Assembly (NCBI GenBank): GCA_964429265.1
Contig: CAYSBK010000088.1
Location: 1 to 9,579, forward strand
Reading direction: 5' to 3'
Length of the DNA stretch: 9,579 nucleotides
DNA from: CAYSBK01 sp964429265
GTDB taxonomy: Bacteria > Planctomycetota > Phycisphaerae > Sedimentisphaerales > Anaerobacaceae
Shown here one piece after another: positions 1 through 7,200 of this stretch. Position 1 is the stretch's first letter; every line of letters starts with the position of its first letter. Under the pieces are notes generated by a model. The model worked only from the letters and a program-made list of their open reading frames with translations. It did no database searches and was not told where the DNA came from. Both the position numbers and the translations under genes were made by a program.

Positions 1-489
1 TATCTGGTCGATGCGCACATCGAGTTCTGCGACAACTGCCGATCGTGCACACAGCAGCAACAGGTCGAGGCAGACCGGGGCCGGTGCGTTCACCACGACG
101 ATATGGAAAGCATACTGGGCAGGCTTGATGCGGCGGACGCGATCGTCCTGGGCTCACCAATCAATTTCTTTACGGTCACGGCGGTGACCAAGCGGTTTGT
201 CGAGCGGCTGGTGGCGTTTGCATACTGGCCGTGGTCGGCCAAGATGCCGCGCTTTCGCAGAAAAACGCGCAACAAGAAGGCGGTGATTGTAACCTCCAGT
301 GCCGCTCCGGCCTTTATGGGCCGGGTCCTGATGCCTAATGCGCTTCGCGTTCTGAAGGCGGCGGCACAGTGTCTTGGGGCGACCGTGGTGAAAAAGCTCT
401 ATTTCGGAATGGCCGCGACCGAAGCGGACCAGAAGCTCAGCGCAAAGGCCCTGGCCAAGGCCCGCCGGGCAGGCAAGATGCTGGTGTAA
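1..489 (+). CDS. Flavodoxin-fold FMN-binding oxidoreductase (NADPH-dependent FMN reductase / iron-sulfur flavoprotein-like), N-terminus cut off
   Basis: The frame is open from base 1 to the TAA at 487-489, giving 162 visible residues. The start and the first beta strand with the phosphate-binding loop lie left of the window. What remains matches the second half of the NADPH-dependent FMN reductase / flavodoxin family. There is a cysteine cluster near visible residues 10, 13, 16 and 29 (C-X2-C-X2-C-X12-C). It is followed by DDM and then by ADAIVLGSPINFFTVTAVTK, the strand and loop that contact the FMN ring in this family. A basic linker and a final helix rich in Ala and Lys follow. The cysteines suggest an Fe-S or metal site as in Isf-type flavoproteins, but the last spacing is longer than the usual 4-7 residues. 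The physiological substrate cannot be read from the sequence, and no signal peptide can be assessed. The gene converges on the PEP-CTERM gene, with 24 bp between the stop codons. Confidence 0.8.
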   Translation, partial: YLVDAHIEFCDNCRSCTQQQQVEADRGRCVHHDDMESILGRLDAADAIVLGSPINFFTVTAVTKRFVERLVAFAYWPWSAKMPRFRRKTRNKKAVIVTSSAAPAFMGRVLMPNALRVLKAAAQCLGATVVKKLYFGMAATEADQKLSAKALAKARRAGKMLV

Positions 490-496
490 GGCTTTC

Positions 497-515
497 AGCC
501 GGCCCGGGTGCGGCT
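497..515. terminator. Hairpin between two convergent stop codons, possible weak terminator
   Basis: AGCCG (497-501) and CGGCT (511-515) are perfect complements around a 9-base, GC-rich loop. The hairpin sits in the 24-bp gap between the flavoprotein stop (487-489) and the PEP-CTERM stop (516-514), overlapping the latter. No T-run follows on either strand, so this is not a canonical intrinsic terminator. Its position is the main argument for a role. Confidence 0.25.
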
Positions 516-1140
516 AATGGCTACCGTACAATCGCCGGCGGCTTGCTGCCGCAATCAGCCCGCCGAGCATCAGCAACATCAGGCTGGCGGGTTCTGGTAC
601 GATGATGCCGAAGGTGTGGCCGTCCGGCACATCTTCGCCCGGTATGACGTTTATCGTTCCGCCGAGGGTTGTTTCGAGGTCCCTGGCGGAGCCGTCGGAG
701 GCCTGCGGCGCAAGCAGGTCAATGAAGACCCAGCGCACGGGCGTCAGAGCGACGTTTGTGAATGTCAGTACCTCCACCGTACCGGAGCTGTCCTCAGGGA
801 ATTCCGAACCCGCTGGGTCGGCAACCGTATCGAAGCGGGCGGAGGTTAAGCCCACAACCGACGTGCCGTCGATGGGGATACTGTTATCCCACAGGCCGTC
901 GCCCGCCACCCAGCCATGGTCGCTGTATTCCCTGGTAAAGTCAAGCGGTTCGCTGAACTGCAGGTCGTAGGAGAGACCCCCGAGGCCGAAGCCTGTATTC
1001 GTCCTGTGAACTGTCACCACCAGCTCGGTGTCGGTGAGATGTCCATCGATGGACAAATCGAGGATCGGCTGGGCGACAACGGTGCCTGATCCCAGCAGGG
1101 ACGCAACAAGCAACACTACGAAAATAGTCCTGTTGCTCAT
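514..1140 (-). CDS. Secreted PEP-CTERM sorting-domain protein, beta-rich, unknown function
   Basis: This 208-residue protein has the two ends of a PEP-CTERM substrate. At the N-terminus is a Sec signal peptide, residues 1 to about 24, with hydrophobic FVVLLVASLLGSG and likely cleavage after VVA or VVAQ. At the C-terminus is VPEPASL (181-187), a hydrophobic segment to about residue 200, then RRR (201-203). In known systems this tripartite tail is recognised by exosortase (EpsH/XrtA type), which processes the protein for surface or exopolysaccharide-associated display. No exosortase gene lies in this window. The middle, about 25-170, is acidic and alternates short hydrophobic strands with GGLSYDLQF- and GTVEVLTFT-like stretches. 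This recalls the beta-sandwich of cohesin-like or carbohydrate-binding domains, but that is only a resemblance by eye. The start is fixed by GGAGG at 1152-1148, 7 nt before the ATG. The gene is divergent from the fucosidase and probably has its own promoter. Confidence 0.88.
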   Translation of the reverse strand: MSNRTIFVVLLVASLLGSGTVVAQPILDLSIDGHLTDTELVVTVHRTNTGFGLGGLSYDLQFSEPLDFTREYSDHGWVAGDGLWDNSIPIDGTSVVGLTSARFDTVADPAGSEFPEDSSGTVEVLTFTNVALTPVRWVFIDLLAPQASDGSARDLETTLGGTINVIPGEDVPDGHTFGIIVPEPASLMLLMLGGLIAAASRRRLYGSH

Positions 1141-1152
1141 ATCTTTTCCTCC

Positions 1153-1224
1153 ATCCGGTTTAGCGAGGTTCGCTGCCGGCCGGATTCATGCTTACATCCG
1201 TAAGCGAGGTGCCTGCAGCGCACC
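1153..1224 (-). promoter_or_regulatory. Structured 5' leader of the PEP-CTERM gene: three consecutive hairpins ahead of the ribosome binding site
   Basis: There are three inverted repeats. (a) ATCCGG (1153-1158) pairs with CCGGAT (1180-1185) and encloses a perfect inner stem AGCGA/TCGCT (1162-1166/1170-1174). (b) GCTTAC/GTAAGC (1190-1195/1200-1205) has a 4-base loop. (c) GGTGC/GCACC (1208-1212/1220-1224) has a 7-base loop. The first structure directly abuts the Shine-Dalgarno GGAGG at 1152-1148. Such a leader could affect mRNA stability or ribosome access. It matches no riboswitch class I recognise, and there is no T-run to make any of these a classical attenuator. Confidence 0.45.
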
Positions 1225-1272
1225 GTAAGTTCATAAGTTGTGTGTTTTCAAACCCCCCAGTTCGATACCGAT

Positions 1273-1301
1273 ATTAGAGCAGATTAGCCCAAGCGGGTCA
1301 A
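1273..1301 (-). promoter_or_regulatory. Sigma70-type promoter for the PEP-CTERM gene
   Basis: On the minus strand, TTGACC (1301-1296) is followed after exactly 17 bp by TCTAAT (1278-1273). Each hexamer matches the consensus at five of six positions. The predicted transcription start is near 1266, giving a leader of about 125 nt that contains the three hairpins. This is a prediction from sequence only. Confidence 0.5.
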
Positions 1302-1422
1302 GGTCTTTGTTGCGGTTTCGGCCGCTGCAGGGCAAGAATTTCCCGGCGTTGGGCGTGGCAGGGCCTGGCAGCTTGTAAATACGCCCTTTTATAGGCCGTG
1401 GCTGCAAACAAAAAAATAGATT
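1302..1422. other. Middle of the divergent intergenic region, no gene recognised
   Basis: These bases separate the two divergent promoters within the 408-bp gap between the PEP-CTERM and fucosidase genes. They hold a short GCGG/CCGC stem (1312-1325) and an A/T-rich patch at about 1405-1425. The A/T-rich patch lies just upstream of the fucosidase promoter, where an UP element would sit. I see no RNA gene, no supported ORF and no convincing operator. Confidence 0.4.
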
Positions 1423-1451
1423 TTGTGGTCCTGCGGGAAAAATACTATAAT
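1423..1451 (+). promoter_or_regulatory. Sigma70-type promoter for the fucosidase gene
   Basis: A perfect -10 hexamer TATAAT (1446-1451) follows a partial -35 TTGTGG (1423-1428; three of six consensus bases, TTG intact) with a 17-bp spacer. An A-rich tract (CAAACAAAAAAATAGA, about 1405-1420) lies just upstream of the -35. The expected start is near 1458, giving a leader of about 90 nt. A weak -35 with a perfect -10 is compatible with activator control, but no activator site is identified. Confidence 0.5.
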
Positions 1452-1493
1452 CCGAGCCGGCCGAAGCAGCGGCCGAGCCGGTCGGTGCAGGAT
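1452..1493 (+). repeat. Tandem 21-bp direct repeat at the fucosidase transcription start
   Basis: Two adjacent 21-bp units (1452-1472 and 1473-1493) match at 15 of 21 positions and share an identical first nonamer, CCGAGCCGG. The first unit begins on the base after the -10 hexamer. The period of 21 bp, about two helical turns, would put both copies on the same face of the DNA, as for a dimeric regulator site. The same bases also form a stem-loop in RNA: CGGCCG (1458-1463) pairs with CGGCCG (1470-1475) around AAGCAG. That places a 6-bp stem almost exactly at the predicted mRNA 5' end. Confidence 0.45.
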
Positions 1494-1548
1494 TGGTCTC
1501 TGACGGGTTGTGACAAGAAAAACGCATTGATGCCGGAAGGAGAAGAGC

Positions 1549-3051
1549 ATGTTAAGAGCAAGAGTTTTCTGGACGTGGGTAGTTTTTTGTCTTGCGCTGG
1601 GGGGTTATTCAATCGGGCAAGAGCAGATCAGAGAACAGGGGCGGTATAAAGCCGATTGGGAATCGCTGAAGAAGCACGAGGCGGCGCCGAAGTGGTTTCG
1701 GGACGCCAAGTTCGGCATCTATTTTCACTGGGGCGTGTACTGCGTGCCGGCGTTCGGCAGCGAATGGTATCCCCGCAATATGCACAGGAAAGGCTCCCGG
1801 GAATACAGGCATCATGTTGCAACCTACGGTGAGCCGAATGAGTTCGGTTACCACGACTTTATACCGATGTTCAAGGCCGAGCATTTCGACGCCGACGAAT
1901 GGGCGGACTTGTTTGCGCGTGCCGGTGCTCGCTTTGCGGGTCCCGTTGCGGAACACCACGACGGCTTCTCGATGTGGGCAAGCCGCGTCAACCCCTGGAA
2001 TGCCAAGGATATGGGCCCGAAGCGTGACATCGTGGGCGAACTGGCCAGGGCGATCCGCAAGCGCGGGATGCGGTTTTTCACATCGTTTCACCATGCCCGC
2101 AGACGTACGTGGTATCCCCGTGTAGAGGGCTGGCCCACCACCAGCGAGGACCCGAAGCTGCGCCTGCTTTACGGCAATATGCCTGCAGAGCAGTTCTACC
2201 ACATGTGGCTGGCGAAGCTGCTGGAGGTAGTTGACAATTATCAGCCCGACATTATGTGGTTTGACGGCAAGATGCACGTTATTCCCGACCCATACCGCAC
2301 AAAGTACCTGGCGTACTACTTCAACAAGGCCGACCAGTGGCACAAGGACGTCGTCGTTACCTACAAGGGACGCGACCTGCCACGCGAAATCGGGGTAGAA
2401 GATTTTGAGAAAGGCCGGCTCAATCACCTGGCCGAGTACGCCTGGCTGACCGACGACACGATAAGTTACGGCAGTTGGTGCTATACGCGCAGTTTGAAGA
2501 TAAAGCCAACGCGGGAAGTCCTGCACGTGCTGATCGACATTGTCAGCAAGAACGGCCAGCTTGTGTTGAACATTTCGCCCAAGGCCGATGGAACGATTCC
2601 GGATAACCAGCGAAAGGTTTTGCTGGAGATCGGCGCGTGGCTGAAGAAGTACGGACAGGCCATCTATGGAACCCGTCCTTTCGTAGTTTTCGGGGAAGGC
2701 CCCACCCGCCTCAAGAAAAGCGGGCGGTTTGCAAGAGCGAAACTGGATTACACCGCGCTGGACATTCGGTTTACCACCAGGGGCGACATTGTCTATGCAA
2801 TCCAGCTCGGCTGGCCCGGCGCCCGGCAACAAACGCTGCTGAAGTCGTTCTCCGCCCGCCACCGCACGGGTAGCCTCGAAATAAAGGGCGTAAGGATGCT
2901 CGGGGCGGACGAACCAATCACCTGGTCGCTCACCGATGCCGGATTGACAGTAACCTCGCCCTCTTCGCCGCCCGACGAACTGGCTGTGGTCTATGAGATT
3001 CAAACCAACGGCATCAAACATTTTCGAAAGCCGACCACCGAGACCGATTGA
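1549..3051 (+). CDS. Secreted alpha-L-fucosidase, glycoside hydrolase family 29
   Basis: This 500-residue protein should hydrolyse terminal alpha-L-fucose from oligosaccharides or glycans, with retention, outside the cytoplasm. A Sec signal peptide covers about residues 1-23 (basic MLRAR, then a hydrophobic stretch; no lipobox). The GH29 (beta/alpha)8 catalytic domain spans about 33-375. It includes FGIYFHWGVY (55-64), the substrate-binding HHDGF (136-140) and DIMWFDG (234-240), where Asp239 fits the catalytic nucleophile. SKNGQLVLNISP (333-344) is also typical of the family. A C-terminal beta-sandwich of about 110 residues ends the protein. The acid/base residue is variable in this family and I cannot assign it. 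Glu precedes HHDGF where many members have Lys; I believe this variant also occurs in natural members. The ATG is supported by GGAAGGAG (1535-1542), 6 nt upstream. The gene is transcribed divergently from the PEP-CTERM gene and has no clear terminator before carA. Confidence 0.93.
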   Translation: MLRARVFWTWVVFCLALGGYSIGQEQIREQGRYKADWESLKKHEAAPKWFRDAKFGIYFHWGVYCVPAFGSEWYPRNMHRKGSREYRHHVATYGEPNEFGYHDFIPMFKAEHFDADEWADLFARAGARFAGPVAEHHDGFSMWASRVNPWNAKDMGPKRDIVGELARAIRKRGMRFFTSFHHARRRTWYPRVEGWPTTSEDPKLRLLYGNMPAEQFYHMWLAKLLEVVDNYQPDIMWFDGKMHVIPDPYRTKYLAYYFNKADQWHKDVVVTYKGRDLPREIGVEDFEKGRLNHLAEYAWLTDDTISYGSWCYTRSLKIKPTREVLHVLIDIVSKNGQLVLNISPKADGTIPDNQRKVLLEIGAWLKKYGQAIYGTRPFVVFGEGPTRLKKSGRFARAKLDYTALDIRFTTRGDIVYAIQLGWPGARQQTLLKSFSARHRTGSLEIKGVRMLGADEPITWSLTDAGLTVTSPSSPPDELAVVYEIQTNGIKHFRKPTTETD

Positions 3052-3127
3052 GCAGGCCGCTCGAACAAGAGACCGGCCCAGTTAAACCGCCCCGGCGGCG
3101 ACGGAGGAAATCTTTGCGACAAATCGT

Positions 3128-3156
3128 TTGACATCGCCGACCCGACGGCGTATAAC
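3128..3156 (+). promoter_or_regulatory. Near-consensus sigma70-type promoter for carAB
   Basis: TTGACA (3128-3133) is a perfect -35. After exactly 17 bp comes TATAAC (3151-3156), a -10 with one mismatch. Transcription should start at about 3161-3167, at or just before the carA ATG at 3167. The -35 contains a TTG in the carA frame that gene finders could take as a start. That TTG would lie upstream of this promoter's own transcript. Confidence 0.65.
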
Positions 3157-3174
3157 CTGCCGGTTAATGACGCC
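3147..3174. promoter_or_regulatory. Nested inverted repeats over the carA -10 and start codon, candidate operator
   Basis: The inner repeat is TAACC (3153-3157) / GGTTA (3162-3166) around TGCC. The outer repeat is GGCGT (3147-3151) / ACGCC (3170-3174). The two dyad centres are within 1 bp of each other and fall between the -10 hexamer and the ATG. A protein bound here would block RNA polymerase. As RNA, only the 3' part would be transcribed, so a DNA operator is more likely than a hairpin. The regulator is unknown. Confidence 0.35.
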
Positions 3175-4279
3175 AGCCGGATGCAAAAAGAACGCTGCAA
3201 AGGCAATACTCGCGCTGGAAGACGGAACCACCTTTGAAGGCAGGTGTTTTGGGTCGACCGGTGAGCGGGCAGGCGAGGTCGTTTTCAATACGAGCATGGC
3301 TGGCTACCAGGAGGTCCTTACCGACCCTTCCTACAAGGGCCAGATCGTCACTATGACGTATCCGCTGATCGGCAATTACGGAACCAACAGCGGGGACGTC
3401 GAATCCAGAAAGTGTTTTCTCGAAGCATTTGTCGTCAGGGAACGCAGTGCCGTCGCCAGCAACTGGCGCTGTGAAAAACCCTTGCCGGAGTACCTGGCGG
3501 ACCAGGGCGTCATCGGCCTTGAAGGCGTCGATACCCGTGCGCTGACCCGGCACATCCGCCTTGCGGGGGCGATGAAGGCGGTCATTTCCACCGAGGATTT
3601 GGACCCCGACAGCCTCGTCGCGAAAGCCCGTGCGTCCAGGGGCCTGGTCGGTGTGGACCTGGTAAAGGAGGTCGTCTTTGACGATGTTTTCGAGTGGAAC
3701 GCCGACGGCCGATACACCGTGGCCGTTCTCGACTGCGGCGTGAAGTACAACATCCTGCGACAGCTCGCCCTTCGCCGCTGCCGCGTTATTGTAGCGCCTG
3801 CGACGATGCCTGCCGAGGCAGTGCTGGAGTTGAAGCCGGACGGCATTCTACTTTCCAACGGACCCGGCGACCCGGCCGCCGTGCCGTATGTCGTGCAAAC
3901 CGTCAAGGCCCTGATAGGCAAGGCACCGATTTTCGGCATTTGCTTCGGGCATCAGATGCTGGGTTTGGCGCTCGGCGGAAAGACCTACAAGCTCAAGTTC
4001 GGCCACCACGGCGGAAACCATCCCGTAAAGGACCTCAACACAGGCAAGGTCGCCATCACCGTGCAGAATCACGGCTTCTGCGTCGATATCGACTCATTGG
4101 GCCGTGGCGACGTCGAGATTACCCACATAAACCTCAACGACCAGACGCTGGAAGGCATCAGACATAAGAAACTGCCCATCTTTTCGGTTCAATTTCACCC
4201 CGAGGCCGGCCCCGGCCCCCACGATGCCCGCTATATGTTCGACCAGTTCGTCCAGATGATGGAGGCCGAACGTGCCTAA
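3167..4279 (+). CDS. carA: Carbamoyl-phosphate synthase small (glutaminase) subunit
   Basis: CarA hydrolyses glutamine and channels ammonia to CarB for carbamoyl phosphate, the precursor of UMP and arginine. With the ATG at 3167 it has 370 residues. The N-terminal CPSase_sm_chain domain is typical (ILALEDGTTFEG near the start, then EVVFNTSMAGYQEVLTDPSY). The class I glutamine amidotransferase domain carries ILLSNGPGDP, the nucleophile Cys259 in GICFGHQMLG, FGHHGGNHPV, and His344/Glu346 in QFHPEA. The triad is complete. A TTG at 3128 would add 13 residues, but it forms the promoter's -35 and has no ribosome binding site at a useful distance. I therefore prefer the ATG, which itself lacks a Shine-Dalgarno and may be leaderless. 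The start is the least certain part of this call. The gene overlaps carB by 8 bp. Confidence 0.95.
   Translation: MTPAGCKKNAAKAILALEDGTTFEGRCFGSTGERAGEVVFNTSMAGYQEVLTDPSYKGQIVTMTYPLIGNYGTNSGDVESRKCFLEAFVVRERSAVASNWRCEKPLPEYLADQGVIGLEGVDTRALTRHIRLAGAMKAVISTEDLDPDSLVAKARASRGLVGVDLVKEVVFDDVFEWNADGRYTVAVLDCGVKYNILRQLALRRCRVIVAPATMPAEAVLELKPDGILLSNGPGDPAAVPYVVQTVKALIGKAPIFGICFGHQMLGLALGGKTYKLKFGHHGGNHPVKDLNTGKVAITVQNHGFCVDIDSLGRGDVEITHINLNDQTLEGIRHKKLPIFSVQFHPEAGPGPHDARYMFDQFVQMMEAERA
4261..4265 (+). promoter_or_regulatory. Ribosome binding site of carB inside carA
   Basis: GGAGG lies within the last codons of carA, 6 nt before the GTG at 4272. It supports GTG as the carB start and an 8-bp gene overlap, which usually means coupled translation and matched subunit amounts. 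Confidence 0.7.
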
Positions 4280-7200
4280 GCGAACCGACATCGAGAAGAT
4301 ACTCATCATCGGCTCAGGTCCCATCGTGATCGGCCAGGCCTGCGAGTTCGATTATTCAGGCACCCAGGCCTGCAAGGTGCTGAAGGCCGACGGGTTCAAG
4401 GTCATCCTGCTCAACAGCAACCCCGCCACTATTATGACCGACCCCGCCACGGCAGATGTCATCTACGTTGAGCCTATCACCCCAGAGACGGTCCGCAAAA
4501 TTGTCGAAAAGGAAAAGCCCGACGCTGTGCTTCCGACGCTCGGCGGTCAGACGGCCCTGAATGTAACGGTAACGGCCGCGGCCGATGGCGTGTTCGAAAA
4601 ACACCGCGTCGAGGTCATCGGCGCGAACATCGAAGCGATACGGAAAGCCGAGGACCGCGAAAAGTTCAAGGCGGCGATGGAAAGAATAGGCCTGGACCTG
4701 CCTCGCAGCGGCTGGGCCTACGACATCGACCAGGCCCGCGAAGTCCTCGAACGAGTCGGTCTTCCGGTTATCATTCGCCCGAGCTACACGCTCGGCGGTA
4801 CCGGCGGTGCCATCGCCTACAATCGCGAGGAGTTCGAGGCGGCGGCCCAGCGGGGACTCGAGGCCAGTATGGTCGGCGAAATACTCATTGAGGAGTTGCT
4901 GGTCGGCTGGAAGGAATTCGAGTTGGAGGTTATGCGCGACCTCAAGGACAACGTGGTCATCATCTGCTCGATTGAGAACCTCGACCCTATGGGCGTCCAC
5001 ACCGGCGACTCCATCACCGTCGCCCCCGCCCAGACTCTGACCGACAGGGAATACCAGGATATGCGGGATGCCGCCATCGCCTGCATCCGCGAGATAGGCG
5101 TCGAGACGGGCGGCTCGAACATACAGTTTGCGGTGGAGCCGAGCACCGGCCGAATGGTCATAATCGAGATGAATCCGCGCGTCTCGCGAAGCTCGGCGCT
5201 GGCATCGAAAGCAACCGGCTTTCCGATTGCCAAGATCGCCGCGAAGCTGGCCGTCGGCTACACGCTCGACGAGATTCCGAACGACATAACAAAGAAAACC
5301 CCCGCCTGTTTCGAGCCGACGATTGATTACTGCGTGGTGAAAATCCCCCGTTTCACCTTCGAAAAGTTTCCGGCGGCCAGTCCTTTCCTGACGTCGTCGA
5401 TGAAGTCCGTCGGCGAGGTAATGGCCATAGACCGCACGTTCAAGGCCTCGCTGCAGAAGGGCCTTCGCTCCCTGGAGATAGGGGTGAGCGGGCTGGTGGA
5501 CCCGCCCGGACCGGTCCCGCCGGAGACGCTCGAAGAAAGGCTGAGAAAGCCCTGTGCCGAACGGCTTTTCTACGTCAAGTACGCGCTCAAAAACGGTATG
5601 TCCGTCGAACAGGTTCATCAAAGGACGATGATCGACCGATGGTTCCTTCACAATATCAAGGAAATTGTGGACCTCGAACGGCAAATATCCTCCACCGGTA
5701 AAGATAAGTGCACGCGGGAGCTTTTGATGCAGGCCAAGCAATTCGGCTTCAGTGACGGACAGCTTGCGGAGCTTTTCGGCTGCGACGAGGCGTCGGTGCG
5801 GAAAATGCGCAAGCACCTGGACGTCAAAGCCGTTTATAAGGCCGTCGATACCTGCGGAGCGGAATTCGAGGCGTTTACTCCCTATTATTATTCCACTTAC
5901 GAGCGGGAAAACGAGACCGTCCGCACGACCAGAAAGAAGATTCTGGTTCTTGGCGGTGGACCGAACCGTATCGGCCAGGGAATAGAGTTCGATTACTGCT
6001 GCTGTCATGCCTCGTACGCCCTGAAGGAGATGGGCATCGAGAGTATTATGGTCAACTGTAATCCGGAAACGGTTTCGACCGATTACGATACGTCCGACAA
6101 GCTGTATTTCGAGCCTTTGACGGTGGAGGACGTGCTCAGCATCTACGAGCGTGAGCAGCCGGACGGTGTGATTGTCCAGTTTGGAGGCCAGACGCCGCTG
6201 AATATCGCCAACGAGCTTGCGGCCGCCGGAGTGAAGATAATCGGCACGTCTCCGGATACGATAGACCTTGCCGAAGACCGTGACCGGTTCAGTGCGATGA
6301 TGGAGAAGCTGGGCATACCGCAGCCGCCGTCGGGTATGGCGTCGAGCTGGGAAGAGGCTCTTAGTATTGCCCGGCGTATCGGCTATCCGCTTATGGTAAG
6401 GCCTTCGTACGTGCTTGGCGGCAGGGCGATGCAGGTGGTGCACGACGAGGAGATGCTCAGGCGTTACGTCAGTGCCGCCGTGGAGGTCAGCCCCGAAAGG
6501 CCGATACTTATCGACAAGTTCCTGGAAAACGCAATAGAAGCCGAGGCCGACGCCCTGGCCGACGGGACCGATGCTTTTGTGCCTTCGGTGATGGAGCACA
6601 TAGAGCTGGCCGGCGTGCACTCGGGCGACTCGGCGTGCGTGATACCGCCTGTAAGTCTCACCCGCAGGCACATCGAGACCATCTGTGAGTACACCCGCAG
6701 AATAGCCGTCGAGCTGAACGTCGTGGGGCTTATGAATATGCAGTATGCCATCGCCAACGACGAGGTCTATGTGCTGGAAGCCAACCCGCGTGCCTCGCGG
6801 ACGGTTCCGCTGGTATCGAAGGTTTGCGGGGTTTCGATGGCCAAACTGGCCACGCAGCTTATGACGGGCAAGAAGCTTTCCGAACTCGAGCTGAAGCCGA
6901 GGAAGATCCCACATTTCGGAGTAAAGGAGGCGGTCTTTCCTTTTAATATGTTCCCGGAGGTGGACCCGGTGCTGGGACCTGAAATGCGTTCGACGGGGGA
7001 GGTCTTGGGGCTTGCCGAGTCGTTCGCCCTGGCGTTCTACAAGGCGCAGGAGGCCGCCGGCGGAAAGCTCCCTTCAACAGGGACGGTCCTGTTGAGCCTG
7101 GCCGATGCGGACAAGAAGGCGTCGCTGCCGCTGGCCAGGGAGCTTTGCCGGCTGGGGTTCAAGATCGTGGGCACACGCGGCACGCATCGCTTCCTGTCGC

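Noticed and set aside
1231..1527. 98-codon minus-strand frame in the divergent intergenic region
   Set aside because: It runs across both predicted promoters and the tandem repeat. Its composition is low in structure (Pro, Asn, Gly, Ser) and it resembles nothing known.
1398..1649. 83-codon plus-strand frame overlapping the fucosidase start
   Set aside because: It begins upstream of the -10 box of the fucosidase promoter and overlaps the signal peptide region in another frame. The fucosidase has the proper ribosome binding site.
1609..3021. Antisense frame of 470 codons opposite the fucosidase gene
   Set aside because: Same explanation: it mirrors the GH29 coding sequence. The translation has no domain signature and no ribosome binding site was found for it.
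3088..3100. CCGCC/GGCGG inverted repeat after the fucosidase gene as a terminator
   Set aside because: The loop is only 2 bases and no T-run follows, so a working intrinsic terminator is unlikely.
3128..3166. TTG at 3128 as the carA start
   Set aside because: The TTG is the first half of a perfect -35 hexamer, no Shine-Dalgarno lies at the right distance (the nearest GGAGG ends 20 nt upstream), and the 13 extra residues are not typical of CarA.
4356..6914. Very long stop-free antisense frame (852 codons) opposite carB
   Set aside because: carB is unmistakable on the plus strand, and strong GC-rich codon bias keeps the complementary frame free of stops. The antisense product is rich in Arg, His and Gly and resembles no protein family.
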